Shown: positions 1 through 7,676, counted from the stretch's first letter. The stretch is 13,555 bases of DNA from an uncultured Verrucomicrobiota bacterium (GCA_937871685.1 CALMOL010000008.1:1-13555), one strand, 5' to 3'. A program made the numbers and translations. Notes: generated from the sequence alone by a model not told the origin.

Positions 1-1
1 A

Positions 2-310
2 ACCTACCGCTCGCGCGACATCTACACGAACCCGACGATCAACATCGTCGTGGCGCCGACGGCCCGCCAAGTTTCAGTGGGCGGTGCCGTCAAGGCCCCG
101 CAGCGCGTGGCGTTCACGGCCGACATCACCGCTCTCGCCGCCATCAACGCGGCGGGCGGATTCAACGAGTTCGCCAACCAGACCAAGGTTCGCATTCTGC
201 GCGGCCGAAGCGTGATCCCGCTGAACTGCAAGGAAGTCCGCAAAAACCCGTCTCTCGATGTCCGCCTCCAGCCGGGCGACATCATCGAGGTGCCAGAAAG
301 CTTCTTTTGA
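2..310 (+). CDS. Polysaccharide export protein (Wza/SLBB type), C-terminal part
   Basis: The reading frame is already open at the left edge and ends at TGA 308-310, so only the last 102 residues are visible. The first part (TYRSRDIYTNPTINIVVAPTA) looks like the end of a poly-export domain. It is followed by an SLBB domain that begins 'VSVGGAVKAPQRV' and closes with 'LQPGDIIEVPESFF'. Proteins of this family form or line the outer-membrane channel that exports capsule or exopolysaccharide, usually with a Wzc-like tyrosine autokinase encoded nearby. The partner genes would lie to the left, outside the window. The in-frame GTG at 50 is internal and not a start, because the homologous sequence continues upstream of it. 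The family assignment is firm; the polysaccharide exported cannot be told. Confidence 0.85.
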   Translation, partial: TYRSRDIYTNPTINIVVAPTARQVSVGGAVKAPQRVAFTADITALAAINAAGGFNEFANQTKVRILRGRSVIPLNCKEVRKNPSLDVRLQPGDIIEVPESFF

Positions 311-442
311 GGAGAGCGGGCAGAGTCTATTGATTTGCGGCGATTGACCGGCTTCGGTCCTCGCTTGGAAAAATGCTACGCCAGACTTTCTCAGGATGGC
401 GAATTGCTTGTCTCTTTTAGCCTGACTCGGCACGCAGGCCTC

Positions 443-1024
443 TCATCCTGGCCGAACTAAATCCCAGTTGGCTCGCGCGTAGCGCAGGCCGGAGATGACC
501 GTGAAGGCCACGGCGATTGTGATCATCGCCCACCCCCCGTAGGTCAGCAGCGCCTGGAGCTGCGCGGCGGCGACCTCCGACATCTTGCCGGCAAACTCCC
601 GCACCGAGAGCAAGATGAGGAAATACAGCACCGTGGCGATCTGCCACGAGGTCTTGTGCTTGCCAAGGTTTTCTGAGGGAAGAATCCGTCCCTTCGATGA
701 CGCAAGCAGGCGCAACCCCGTGATGAGGAATTCGCGGGCAATCACCACGATGGCCACCCAAGCGGGCATCACTCCGCGCGGGATCAGCGCAATGAAACCG
801 GCTGCCGTCATGATCTTGTCCACGAGCGGATCCATCAGGATGCCAAAGTCGGTGATGAGCTTGCGCTCCCGGGCGATTCGACCGTCCGCATAGTCGGTGA
901 TCGTAGCGATGACAAAGAGCACCGCCGCCAGCGTGTGATGCCACGGGAAATCCACCGAGAGCACCGCCACAAACACCAGCGTCAGCCCAAGGCGCGCGAT
1001 GGTGAGCTGGTTAGGGAGGTTCAT
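443..1024 (-). CDS. pgsA: CDP-diacylglycerol-glycerol-3-phosphate 3-phosphatidyltransferase
   Basis: This 193-residue membrane enzyme should make phosphatidylglycerol phosphate from CDP-diacylglycerol and glycerol 3-phosphate, the committed step to phosphatidylglycerol and cardiolipin. The CDP-alcohol phosphotransferase signature D-x2-DG-x2-AR-x8-G-x3-D-x3-D is complete: D44, D47, G48, A51, R52, G61, D65 and D69. The aspartates bind the catalytic metal. Hydrophobic spans lie around residues 9-26, 31-43, 71-95, 128-140 and 158-178. Length and the N-terminus 'MNLPNQLTIARL' match bacterial PgsA, which supports the ATG at 1022-1024. It lies downstream of moaE on the same strand, separated by 133 nt holding an inverted repeat, so co-transcription is uncertain. 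Other CDP-alcohol transferases share the signature, but overall length and N-terminus favour PgsA. Confidence 0.93.
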   Translation of the reverse strand: MNLPNQLTIARLGLTLVFVAVLSVDFPWHHTLAAVLFVIATITDYADGRIARERKLITDFGILMDPLVDKIMTAAGFIALIPRGVMPAWVAIVVIAREFLITGLRLLASSKGRILPSENLGKHKTSWQIATVLYFLILLSVREFAGKMSEVAAAQLQALLTYGGWAMITIAVAFTVISGLRYARANWDLVRPG

Positions 1025-1077
1025 CGGGGCGCGGCGGCGCGCAGCGTAGGGGCGCAGGAAGGAGGGTCAAGCGGGGG

Positions 1078-1177
1078 AGGTGATCGTGAAGGGTGAATCG
1101 TGGCAGGTCGCAGTGCTGGTCACCATCCGGCCTGATCGCCCGTCCGCTTACGACGATTCACCATTCACGATTCACCT
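1078..1177. repeat. Long inverted repeat between moaE and pgsA
   Basis: The left arm (1078-1101) and the reverse complement of the right arm (1153-1177) agree except for one missing base and one mismatch. A 51-nt spacer lies between them. On the minus strand the right arm reads as three consecutive 7-mers: GTGAATC, GTGAATG, GTGAATC. The moaE stop codon (1158-1160) lies inside this arm, so the last moaE codons are part of the repeat. In the moaE transcript it could fold into a large stem-loop. There is no T-tract after the stem, so this is not a standard intrinsic terminator. Function is unknown. Confidence 0.8.
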
Positions 1178-1559
1178 CGGCCCGCTTCCAAATCGGCACA
1201 ATCTCCTTCAGCCGCTCCACCACGCGCGCCGTCGCCGCCAAGGCCGGGCCGCGGTGCGCGCAGCACGTGCGCAGGAAGAGCGATGCCTCGCCCGCTGCCA
1301 CGAAGCCCACGCGGTGGTGCAGCGCGCAGCCGGGCAGTAGCGGGAAATCAACTGCGGCCTCTGCCGCCGCGCGCTCCAACTGCGTGAGCGCCATCCGGGG
1401 ATGCCATTCATAGCGCAGGCCGAGGATCATTCGGCCGCTCTCCGTGCCGCGCACCACGCCCCAGAAATCCGAGATTCCCCCGGCGTCTGCAGCACCGGAG
1501 AGGGGCGGCCACGCCAAGGGAGCCTCGGTGAGAACAATGTTCCAAATCGGAGTTGCCAT
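1158..1559 (-). CDS. moaE: Molybdopterin synthase catalytic (large) subunit
   Basis: MoaE transfers sulfur from thiocarboxylated MoaD to precursor Z (cPMP) to make molybdopterin, in the cytoplasm. The 133-residue product has the family pattern: 'GVVR' at 34-37, 'LRYEWHPRMA' at 48-57, 'HHRVG' at 81-85, 'AHRGPAL' at 101-107 and 'LKEIVPIWKR' at 117-126. K118 and K125 correspond to the conserved lysines K119 and K126 of E. coli MoaE. I chose the ATG at 1557-1559 because the N-terminus then matches family length. An in-frame TTG at 1616 would add 19 residues and almost meet gnd. No moaD or other cofactor gene is in the window, so the small subunit must be elsewhere. It is divergent from gnd, with 62 bp between the starts. 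Confidence 0.88.
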   Translation of the reverse strand: MATPIWNIVLTEAPLAWPPLSGAADAGGISDFWGVVRGTESGRMILGLRYEWHPRMALTQLERAAAEAAVDFPLLPGCALHHRVGFVAAGEASLFLRTCCAHRGPALAATARVVERLKEIVPIWKRAEVNREW

Positions 1560-1621
1560 GCGGGAGCATTGTTGGATAGCCTCGCTGCTCAAACCCAATC
1601 CCACGTTCCTCCCCAATTCCT

Positions 1622-3040
1622 ATGCAAGCAGACATCGGCCTCGTCGGACTCGCCGTCATGGGCGAAAACCTCGTCCTCAACATGGAGGAGAAAGGCTTCA
1701 CGGTCGCCGTTTACAATCGCACCCACTCCGTCGTCGAGAAGTTTGTCAACGGCCGCGGCGCCGGCAAGAAGATCATCGGTGCCAAGACGATGGCTGACTT
1801 CGTAAAGTCGCTCAAGAAGCCGCGCAAGGTGATGATCATGGTCAAGGCGGGCGCGCCCGTGGACGCCGTGATCAATGAAGTGCTCCCGCTGCTGGAGAAG
1901 GGCGACCTCATCACGGACGGCGGCAACTCCCTCTTCACCGACACGCAGCGCCGCGTGAAGGAACTGGAGCCCAAGGGCATCCACTACATGGGCTCCGGCG
2001 TGTCCGGCGGCGAAGAGGGCGCGCGCCACGGCCCGTCCATCATGCCCGGCGGCTCCAAGGAGGCGTGGGAGATCGTGAAGCCGATCTTCACCAAGATCTC
2101 CGCGCAGGTCGAGGGCGAGGCATGCTGCCGCTACATGGGCACCGACGGCGCCGGCAATTACGTCAAGACGATCCACAACGGCATCGAATACGGCGACATG
2201 CAGCTCATCTGCGAGGCCTACGACATCCTGCGCACCGTGCTCGGAATGTCGGCCAAGGACATGCAGGGCGTGTTCGCCGATTGGAACAAGGGCGAGCTGG
2301 ACTCCTTCCTCATCGAGGTCACCTCGCACGTCCTTGGCGCCAAGGACGAGAAGACCGGCGGGGCCCTCGTGGACATGGTGCTCGACAAGGCCGGCCAAAA
2401 GGGCACCGGCAAATGGACCCTCCAGAGCGCCACCGAGCTGGGCGTGGTCGCCTCCACCATCAACGCCGCCGTCGAGGCGCGCATCCTGTCCGCGCTGAAG
2501 GATCAGCGCGTGGCCGCCTCCAAGATCCTCCATGGCCCCAAGGACGTGAAGTTCGAGGGCGACAAGGACACGCTCGTCAAGTCGGTGCACGACGCGCTCT
2601 ACGCCTCCAAGATCATTTCGTATGCGCAGGGCTTCGCGCTCTTCGGCCGCGCCGCGCAGGAATACGGCTGGAAGCTGAACTTCGGCGACATCGCCACCAT
2701 CTGGCGCGGTGGCTGCATCATCCGCGCGCGCTTCCTGAACCGCATCAAAGAGGCCTACGACCGCAACCCGAACCTCGAGAACCTGATGCTCGACCCGTTC
2801 TTCACCTCGGTGCTCGACCGCGCGCAGAGCGGCTGGCGCTACGCCGTGGCCACCGCCGTGCAGCACGGCGTGGCCGTGCCGGCCTTCGGGGCGTCTCTGG
2901 CCTACTTCGATTCCTATCGCCGCGAGTCGCTGCCAACGAACCTGCTCCAGGCCCAGCGCGACTATTTCGGAGCGCACACCTACGAGCGCACCGACGCCCT
3001 CGGCACCTTTGTTCATACCGAGTGGCCTCACTCGCTGTGA
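1622..3040 (+). CDS. gnd: 6-phosphogluconate dehydrogenase, decarboxylating
   Basis: It oxidises and decarboxylates 6-phosphogluconate to ribulose 5-phosphate with reduction of NADP+, the last oxidative step of the pentose phosphate pathway. The 472 residues match the long form of the family (about 468-480). The Rossmann dinucleotide motif 'GLVGLAVMG' spans 6-14, and 'NRT' at 32-34 places R33 where NADP-specific enzymes contact the 2'-phosphate. The substrate loop 'GSGVSGGEEGARHGPS' spans 124-139. The catalytic segment 'KTIHNGIEYGDMQLI' starts at K182, with H185, N186, E189 and Y190, equivalent to K183 to Y191 of the sheep enzyme. The C-terminal tail 'AHTYERTD' reaches the partner subunit's active site. 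ATG 1622 has no Shine-Dalgarno sequence but a C/T-rich leader. A strong terminator follows. Confidence 0.97.
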   Translation: MQADIGLVGLAVMGENLVLNMEEKGFTVAVYNRTHSVVEKFVNGRGAGKKIIGAKTMADFVKSLKKPRKVMIMVKAGAPVDAVINEVLPLLEKGDLITDGGNSLFTDTQRRVKELEPKGIHYMGSGVSGGEEGARHGPSIMPGGSKEAWEIVKPIFTKISAQVEGEACCRYMGTDGAGNYVKTIHNGIEYGDMQLICEAYDILRTVLGMSAKDMQGVFADWNKGELDSFLIEVTSHVLGAKDEKTGGALVDMVLDKAGQKGTGKWTLQSATELGVVASTINAAVEARILSALKDQRVAASKILHGPKDVKFEGDKDTLVKSVHDALYASKIISYAQGFALFGRAAQEYGWKLNFGDIATIWRGGCIIRARFLNRIKEAYDRNPNLENLMLDPFFTSVLDRAQSGWRYAVATAVQHGVAVPAFGASLAYFDSYRRESLPTNLLQAQRDYFGAHTYERTDALGTFVHTEWPHSL

Positions 3041-3062
3041 GCCGAGCTGGATGATTCCCGAG

Positions 3063-3092
3063 AGGGCCGACCCGCGAGGGTCGGCCCTTTTT
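3063..3092 (+). terminator. Intrinsic terminator of gnd
   Basis: A perfect 11-bp GC-rich stem (3063-3073 with 3078-3088) encloses a GCGA tetraloop of the stable GNRA class. It runs into five T residues (3088-3092), then GTT. It starts 22 nt after the gnd stop codon. This is the clearest standard terminator in the window, and it makes gnd and the following thiolase separate units. Confidence 0.93.
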
Positions 3093-3194
3093 GTTGCCGC
3101 TGGGATTGCCTGTGCCGCAAAGCAATCTGCGCGCCTCTTATGTGACATCCGGCCGTCTTCCCTCCGTCGGCCCTTTGTGGCATCTTCCCAGCCG

Positions 3195-3206
3195 CTTTCC
3201 CCCGCC
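3195..3206 (+). promoter_or_regulatory. C/T-rich 5' leader in place of a ribosome binding site
   Basis: CTTTCCCCCGCC abuts the thiolase ATG. No AGGAGG-like element lies within 20 nt. Nearly the same string precedes priA on the other strand, and shorter versions precede 7728 and 12565. It helps choose starts, but its role is unknown. Confidence 0.5.
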
Positions 3207-4445
3207 ATGAATTCTGTCTATCTGCTCGCGTCCGCCCGCACCGACTTCAAGCGCAACCTCAAGAAGGAGGGCAAGGCCCTGCGCGACGCCATCGTCGAGC
3301 CCGGCCGCGACGCCCTCGTTGCCTCCGGCCTGGACCCCAAGGATCTCGGCGCCGGCATCGTCGGCAACTTTGCCGCCGGCCTCTTCACGCGGCAGCTTCA
3401 CCTCGGCGCGTATCTCACCGAGATCGACGACGCGCTCCGCGGGCTACCTTGCTCGCACGTCGAGGGCGCGTGCGGCTCCGGCGGCCTCGCCGTGGCGCAG
3501 GCCGCGCAGCTCATCGCGGGCGGCGTCCACGATGCCGTGCTTGTCGTCGGCGCCGAGCAGCAGAAGACCATGTCCTCCAAGGACGGCGGCGACGTGCTCG
3601 CCGCAGCCGGCGACTACGCCCACGAGCGCCCGCAGTTCGGCGACTTCATGTTCCCGAAGCTCTTCGGCCGCATCGCCGAGTCGCACATGAAGAAGTGCGG
3701 CCTCACCCCGCGCCAGCTCGCCATAGTCGCGGCCAAGAACTACGCCCACGCCCGCTTGAACCCACTGGCCCAGATGCGCGAGAACGCCGTGAACGTGGAC
3801 TCCGCCGACGCCGTTTCCGATTCTAATCCGGTCGTTGCCGCGCCGCTGCGGCTCACCGACTGCTCGCAGATCACCGACGGCGGCGCCGCCGTGCTGCTCG
3901 TTTCCGAGCGCCTCATGAAGAAGCTGAATCCGGCCGGCCCGCGCGTCCGCCTGCGCGGCCTGGGCGTCTCGACCGACCGCCTGCGCCTGGAGGACAAGCA
4001 GATGCCCGAGTTCCCCATCGCCCGCCTTGCCGCCGCCCGCGCCTACGCGATGGCCGGCATGAAGCCCGAGGAGGCCGACGGCGTGGACGTCCACGACTGC
4101 TTCTCGATCACCGAAGTGGTCGCCACCGAATTGCTTGGCCTCGCCCCGATGGGCCGCGGCGGTGAGCTGGCCGAGAGCGGAGCCACCGCGCTGCCGCAGG
4201 TGCGCGAGTCGCTCGGCCTCGCCGCTCCCTCGCGCAAGGTCATCCCCGTGAATCCCGGCGGTGGCCTGATCGCCGACGGCCACCCCGTCGGCGCGACCGG
4301 CGTGCGCCAGGTCGTCGAGGCCGCCACCCAACTCCGCGGCGAGGCCGGCGCGCGGCAGATCGAGAGCGCAAAGAACTACATCACCTTCAACATGGGCGGC
4401 AGCCTGACCACGAGCATCGTCACCATCTGGACGCGGGAGGACTGA
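3207..4445 (+). CDS. Thiolase-family protein, SCP-x type (acyl-CoA acyltransferase)
   Basis: This is a 412-residue thiolase-fold enzyme expected to cleave a 3-ketoacyl-CoA or, in reverse, condense acyl-CoAs. The nucleophilic cysteine is C89 in 'VEGACGSGGLAVA'. The SCP-x hallmark 'HDCFSITE' at 296-303 supplies the second active-site cysteine C298. 'NPGGGLIADGHPVGATG' at 349-365 supplies H359. The classical C-terminal thiolase Cys-Gly motif is absent; 'NMGGSLTTSI' takes its place, as expected for this branch. ATG 3207 was chosen because the family N-terminus 'VYLLASARTDF' begins there and a CTTTCCCCCGCC leader abuts it. The frame is open upstream to 3009, but that stretch overlaps the gnd end and terminator. 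No partner such as an OB-fold protein, HMG-CoA synthase or acyl-CoA dehydrogenase is adjacent, so substrate and pathway stay open. Confidence 0.85.
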   Translation: MNSVYLLASARTDFKRNLKKEGKALRDAIVEPGRDALVASGLDPKDLGAGIVGNFAAGLFTRQLHLGAYLTEIDDALRGLPCSHVEGACGSGGLAVAQAAQLIAGGVHDAVLVVGAEQQKTMSSKDGGDVLAAAGDYAHERPQFGDFMFPKLFGRIAESHMKKCGLTPRQLAIVAAKNYAHARLNPLAQMRENAVNVDSADAVSDSNPVVAAPLRLTDCSQITDGGAAVLLVSERLMKKLNPAGPRVRLRGLGVSTDRLRLEDKQMPEFPIARLAAARAYAMAGMKPEEADGVDVHDCFSITEVVATELLGLAPMGRGGELAESGATALPQVRESLGLAAPSRKVIPVNPGGGLIADGHPVGATGVRQVVEAATQLRGEAGARQIESAKNYITFNMGGSLTTSIVTIWTRED

Positions 4446-4479
4446 CTAGACAGGTCCGTTTCGTGGCAGAAGCTGTCGG

Positions 4480-4794
4480 GTGACGACCAAGACGGCTCCA
4501 ATCCGGAAGAAAACCAAGTCCTCGGCGAAGCCGGCTGCGCCCGCGGGCATTCGCCGAGTTTGGCAGCTCCAAGAGGCCAAGGCCAAGCTCAGCGAACTGG
4601 TTGATCGCTCCCAGTCGCAGGGCGCCCAGTTGATCACCCGGCATGATCGTCCGGTGGCCTTCGTCGTGGCGGCGGACGAATACGAGCGGATTCGCCCGAA
4701 GAAGACCCTCGTGGACATTCTTCTCGAATGCCCGGTGCGGGTGGACCTGGACATTACGCGCTCGAAGGAGTTTCCCCGCGACATCGAGCTGTGA
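4480..4794 (+). CDS. Phd/YefM-family antitoxin
   Basis: This 104-residue protein begins with about 24 Lys/Ala/Pro-rich residues. The Phd/YefM fold follows: 'VWQLQEAKAKLSELVDRSQSQ' at about 27-47, 'GAQLITRHDRPVAFVVAADEYERI' at about 48-71, and a C-terminal tail that would wrap the toxin. Such antitoxins neutralise a partner toxin and usually repress their own operon by binding operator DNA near the start. The GTG at 4480 is the only reasonable upstream start, but the basic N-terminal extension is unusual and has no clear ribosome binding site. Initiation nearer the conserved 'W-x-LQEAKAKL' segment is possible. The stop TGA overlaps the toxin start (GTGA), which implies translational coupling. 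It begins 34 nt after the thiolase, and this module is probably acquired. Confidence 0.87.
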   Translation: MTTKTAPIRKKTKSSAKPAAPAGIRRVWQLQEAKAKLSELVDRSQSQGAQLITRHDRPVAFVVAADEYERIRPKKTLVDILLECPVRVDLDITRSKEFPRDIEL

Positions 4795-5201
4795 ACTGGC
4801 TCGTCGAAACAAACGTCTGGTCGGAGATGCTTCGGCCGGCACCCGCTCCGCAAGTCCGCGATTGGCTGCGGGAGCATGATGAGGATCTCGTTGTTTCGAT
4901 CATCTCCCTGGGGGAAATTCAGAAGGGGATTGAGTTGCTGGATGACGGCGTTCGTAAGGCGACGCTCGCCCGGCATTTCAAGCGGCTCGAGATGGCCCTG
5001 TCAAACCGGGTTCTCGGGCTGGACCGCCACGTTTTCTCGGTGTGGGCGGGCTTGGTTGCCCGACACCAGAAACGCGGCCAGCCTTTGCCTGTGATGGACA
5101 GTCTCCTCGCGGCCACGGCCTTGGCGAATGATCTCACCGTGGTCACGCGCAACGTGCGCGACTTTCCGGCGGAGGTGCGCACGCTGAACCCGTGGGGATA
5201 A
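4791..5201 (+). CDS. PIN-domain toxin (VapC/FitB type)
   Basis: The 136-residue product fits a VapC/FitB-like PIN ribonuclease, a class that cleaves RNA (tRNA or rRNA in studied cases) with an acidic metal site. Conserved positions are E6 in 'WLVETNVWSEML', E42 in 'SLGEIQKGI', D103 in 'PVMDSLLAATA', and N121/D124 in 'VTRNVRDF'. In most family members the first acid is Asp ('DTNV'); here it is Glu. The order 'ETNVWSEMLRPAPAPQVRDWL' is otherwise typical of the FitB-like branch. Start GTG 4791 overlaps the antitoxin stop in the four bases GTGA. The antitoxin is Phd/YefM-like rather than VapB-like, a combination known for this toxin group. It ends 16 nt from the convergent priA end, with no terminator visible between them. 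Confidence 0.88.
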   Translation: MNWLVETNVWSEMLRPAPAPQVRDWLREHDEDLVVSIISLGEIQKGIELLDDGVRKATLARHFKRLEMALSNRVLGLDRHVFSVWAGLVARHQKRGQPLPVMDSLLAATALANDLTVVTRNVRDFPAEVRTLNPWG

Positions 5202-5217
5202 ACCGTCACGCTGGCCC

Positions 5218-7629
5218 TCACAGCAGCTGCTGCGGATCGACGTCCACGGTGGCGAAGACTTCCTCGGGCAGCGGCTGAAGTGCGTCGAGCACGCGGCGGA
5301 CGTGGGCGCTCAGCTTCTTCACGGCGGTGGAGCGCATCAGGAGGTGAAAGCGCCATTCTTCGCGCAGTCGCTCGATGGGCGCGGCCATCGGCGGCTGCAG
5401 CTCGGCTTCCTTCGGCAGCCCCTCGGCCAGGCGGCGCGCGAGCGTCTGCGCGGTGAACTCGGCCTTCTCGCGGCTCTTGCCGCGCACGGTCAGGAGGATG
5501 ACGTGCTCGAAGGGTGGCTGCCGCGTGGCCTCGCGCAGGGCGATCTCCTGCTCGAAGAAGCCGTCGTAGTCGTGCCGCCGCGCGTATTGCACCGCGGGCG
5601 AGCCGGGCGTGCTCGTCTGCACGATCACCTCGCCCTCCACGTCGCCGCGGCCGGCGCGGCCGGCCACCTGCGTGATGAGCTGGAAGGTCCGCTCGGCGGC
5701 GCGGAAGTCGTTCAGGTGCAGCGAAAGGTCCGCGTTGATGATCCCCACGAGCGTGACGCGCGGGAAGTGGAGGCCCTTGGCGATCATCTGCGTGCCCACA
5801 AGGATGTCGGTCTTGCCCTCGCGGAAGAGCGCGAGCGCGTCGCGGTGGGCGTCCTTGCGCGCCATCGTGTCGGCATCCATCCGGGCCACGCGGGCCTGGG
5901 GAAACACCTTCTTCACCACCTCCTCCACGCGCTCCGTGCCGAAGCCGCGGTGGCGGATGCCGGGGTCCTTGCAGTCCGGCTGCGGGCAGCGGTGCGGCGC
6001 GGCCTTGCGGTGGCCGCACAGGTGGCACACGAGCGCGTCGTCGCCGCGGTGGAAGGTGAGCGCGAGCGAGCAGTTCGGGCACTCGCACACGAAGCCGCAG
6101 CGCGGGCACACCAGCGCCGAGGCGAAGCCGCGCCGGTTGAGGAAGAGGATCACCTGCTCCTTGCGCTCCAGCCGCGCCTCGATCGCCGAGCGCAGCCGCT
6201 CGGAAAGGATCGTGGGGCCGGACTTCGAGTAGGCCAGGCGCAGGTCCACCACGCGCGTGAGCGGCATCCGCTGGTCATCGACGCGCACCGGCAGCGTGAG
6301 GAGGCGGTATTTGCCCGTGCGCGCGTTCTGCATCGACTCCAGCGAGGGCGTGGCCGAGCCGAGCACCACCGGGCATTCCTCCAGCCGGGCGCGCACCACG
6401 GCGAGGTCGCGCGCGTGGTAGCGCGGCGAGTCCTCCTGCTTGTAGGAGCCCTCGTGCTCCTCGTCCACCACGATCAGGCCGAGGTCGCGCACCGGCGCGA
6501 ACACCGCCGAGCGCGCGCCGATCACGATGGGCGCGTCGCCGGAATGAATGCGGTGCCACTCGTCGTGCCGCTCGCCGGCCGACAGGCGCGAGTGGAGCAC
6601 CGCCACGCCGTCGCCCTTGGACGCGAAGCGCGCGCGGAAGCGCTCCACCGTCTGCGGCGTCAGCGAGATCTCGGGCACCAGCACCAGCGCGCCCTTTCCT
6701 TTCGCGCGAGCATCGGTGATAGCCTGGAGGTAGATCTCGGTCTTGCCCGAGCCGGTGACGCCGTGGAGCAAGAGCGGCTTCTGCTCATCCGGCCCGGCCG
6801 CCATCGCCGCGCGCACGGCCTCCAGCGCGGCGGTCTGCTCGGGCGAGAGCGCCAGCGGAGCATCCGGCACGATCTCCGCGGAGGCCCACGGGTCGCGGCC
6901 AACGGACTCCGTCTCGATCACCACGAGGCCGAGCGTGACGAGCGCCTTAAGCGTGTCGCGCGAGACGCCCGTCTCGTCGAGCAGGTCCGGCACCGGCATC
7001 CGCATCCCCGGCGCGGCCATGAGCGCATCGATGACCTCACCGCGGCGGGGCGAGCGCTTCGTGACGCTGGCGCGCTCCTCGGCGTCCGGCTCGTGCGTGA
7101 GCCGGGCCACGCGGCGCTCCTTGAAACTCATCTCGCCCTTGCGGACCACCTCGGGGAGCACGCAGCGCATGCACGATTCTACCGAAGCGGCGTAGTAGTC
7201 GCTCATCCAGCGCGCGAGCCGCAGCATCGGGCGCGAGAGCCCCGCGCCGCCGCCCGCCAAGGCGAGCAGCGGCCGCAGCTTGGACTCCGCCACCTCGGCC
7301 GTCTCGCGCAGTCCGATCACCGTGCCCATGAGCTGCCGATGGCGGAACGGCACGCGCACCCGCGAGCCCACCGACACCGCGCCGCGCAGGGCGTCCGGGA
7401 TCAGGTAGTCGAACTCCCGCTCCGTGACCCGGTCCTCCACGATCACACGGGCGATGCGGGGAGTTTCAGGTTCAGTCATCGGGCGGCGGCGGGCCGCCAC
7501 CTTCGGCGAGGAATCCTGCCGGCGCAGGCGACGCTTCTTCGCCTTCGCGTCCGGTGGAGTGGGAGCAGTGGCCGGCTCGGGAGGATCATCCGAGGATGTC
7601 CACAGGGGAATGGTCTCGTTGCGAATCAT
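5218..7629 (-). CDS. priA: Primosomal protein N' (replication restart helicase)
   Basis: PriA recognises stalled forks and recombination intermediates, unwinds the lagging arm and reloads the replicative helicase. Numbered from the ATG at 7629 (803 aa), the 3'-DNA-binding domain begins near residue 60 ('ARVIVEDRVTEREFDYLIP'). Walker A 'GVTGSGKT' is at 290-297, the DEEH box at 389-392, the 'GSATPS' motif near 424, eight zinc cysteines ('CPRC', 'CECPNC', 'CHLC', 'CPQPDC') at 508-553, and motif VI 'QVAGRAGR' at 654-661. All key residues are present. A later ATG at 7479 would give 753 aa, nearer the usual length. I prefer 7629 because the extra 50 codons have GC-rich third positions and because 7629 is preceded by CTTTTTCCCCGCC, almost identical to the thiolase leader. 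It is divergent from the lytic transglycosylase. Confidence 0.93.
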   Translation of the reverse strand: MIRNETIPLWTSSDDPPEPATAPTPPDAKAKKRRLRRQDSSPKVAARRRPMTEPETPRIARVIVEDRVTEREFDYLIPDALRGAVSVGSRVRVPFRHRQLMGTVIGLRETAEVAESKLRPLLALAGGGAGLSRPMLRLARWMSDYYAASVESCMRCVLPEVVRKGEMSFKERRVARLTHEPDAEERASVTKRSPRRGEVIDALMAAPGMRMPVPDLLDETGVSRDTLKALVTLGLVVIETESVGRDPWASAEIVPDAPLALSPEQTAALEAVRAAMAAGPDEQKPLLLHGVTGSGKTEIYLQAITDARAKGKGALVLVPEISLTPQTVERFRARFASKGDGVAVLHSRLSAGERHDEWHRIHSGDAPIVIGARSAVFAPVRDLGLIVVDEEHEGSYKQEDSPRYHARDLAVVRARLEECPVVLGSATPSLESMQNARTGKYRLLTLPVRVDDQRMPLTRVVDLRLAYSKSGPTILSERLRSAIEARLERKEQVILFLNRRGFASALVCPRCGFVCECPNCSLALTFHRGDDALVCHLCGHRKAAPHRCPQPDCKDPGIRHRGFGTERVEEVVKKVFPQARVARMDADTMARKDAHRDALALFREGKTDILVGTQMIAKGLHFPRVTLVGIINADLSLHLNDFRAAERTFQLITQVAGRAGRGDVEGEVIVQTSTPGSPAVQYARRHDYDGFFEQEIALREATRQPPFEHVILLTVRGKSREKAEFTAQTLARRLAEGLPKEAELQPPMAAPIERLREEWRFHLLMRSTAVKKLSAHVRRVLDALQPLPEEVFATVDVDPQQLL

Positions 7630-7642
7630 GGCGGGGAAAAAG
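7630..7642 (-). promoter_or_regulatory. C/T-rich 5' leader before the upstream priA start
   Basis: Read on the minus strand this is CTTTTTCCCCGCC directly before ATG 7629. It matches the thiolase leader CTTTCCCCCGCC. There is no Shine-Dalgarno sequence. The match is the main argument for the longer PriA N-terminus. Confidence 0.45.
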
Positions 7643-7676
7643 CTTGATGAGTAGTTTTTAACGATGCATCTTCTTC

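Noticed and set aside
346..359. Small hairpin GACCG-GCTT-CGGTC downstream of the export gene, considered as a terminator
   Set aside because: Only 5 bp of stem and no T-tract follows. The 132-nt gap 311-442 otherwise shows nothing convincing.
1560..1621. Promoter elements in the gnd / moaE divergent gap
   Set aside because: No pair of -35 and -10 boxes with normal spacing could be found on either strand; sigma-factor preferences of this organism are unknown.
3009..3206. Extension of the thiolase frame upstream to 3009
   Set aside because: It would overlap the end of gnd and its terminator, and the added residues do not resemble a thiolase N-terminus.
1589..3208. 539-codon open frame on the minus strand
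   Set aside because: It lies antiparallel to gnd, whose product has every catalytic motif. The minus-strand product is His/Val/Asp-rich with no recognisable domain, as expected for a shadow in GC-rich DNA.
4446..5201. Toxin-antitoxin module as part of a larger defence or mobile island
   Set aside because: The flanks are thiolase and priA, with no integrase, attachment site, tRNA or terminal repeats near the pair.
5302..7647. 781-codon open frame on the plus strand
   Set aside because: It is a mirror of priA. The translation is low-complexity (His, Arg, Ala) and priA has intact helicase and zinc motifs.
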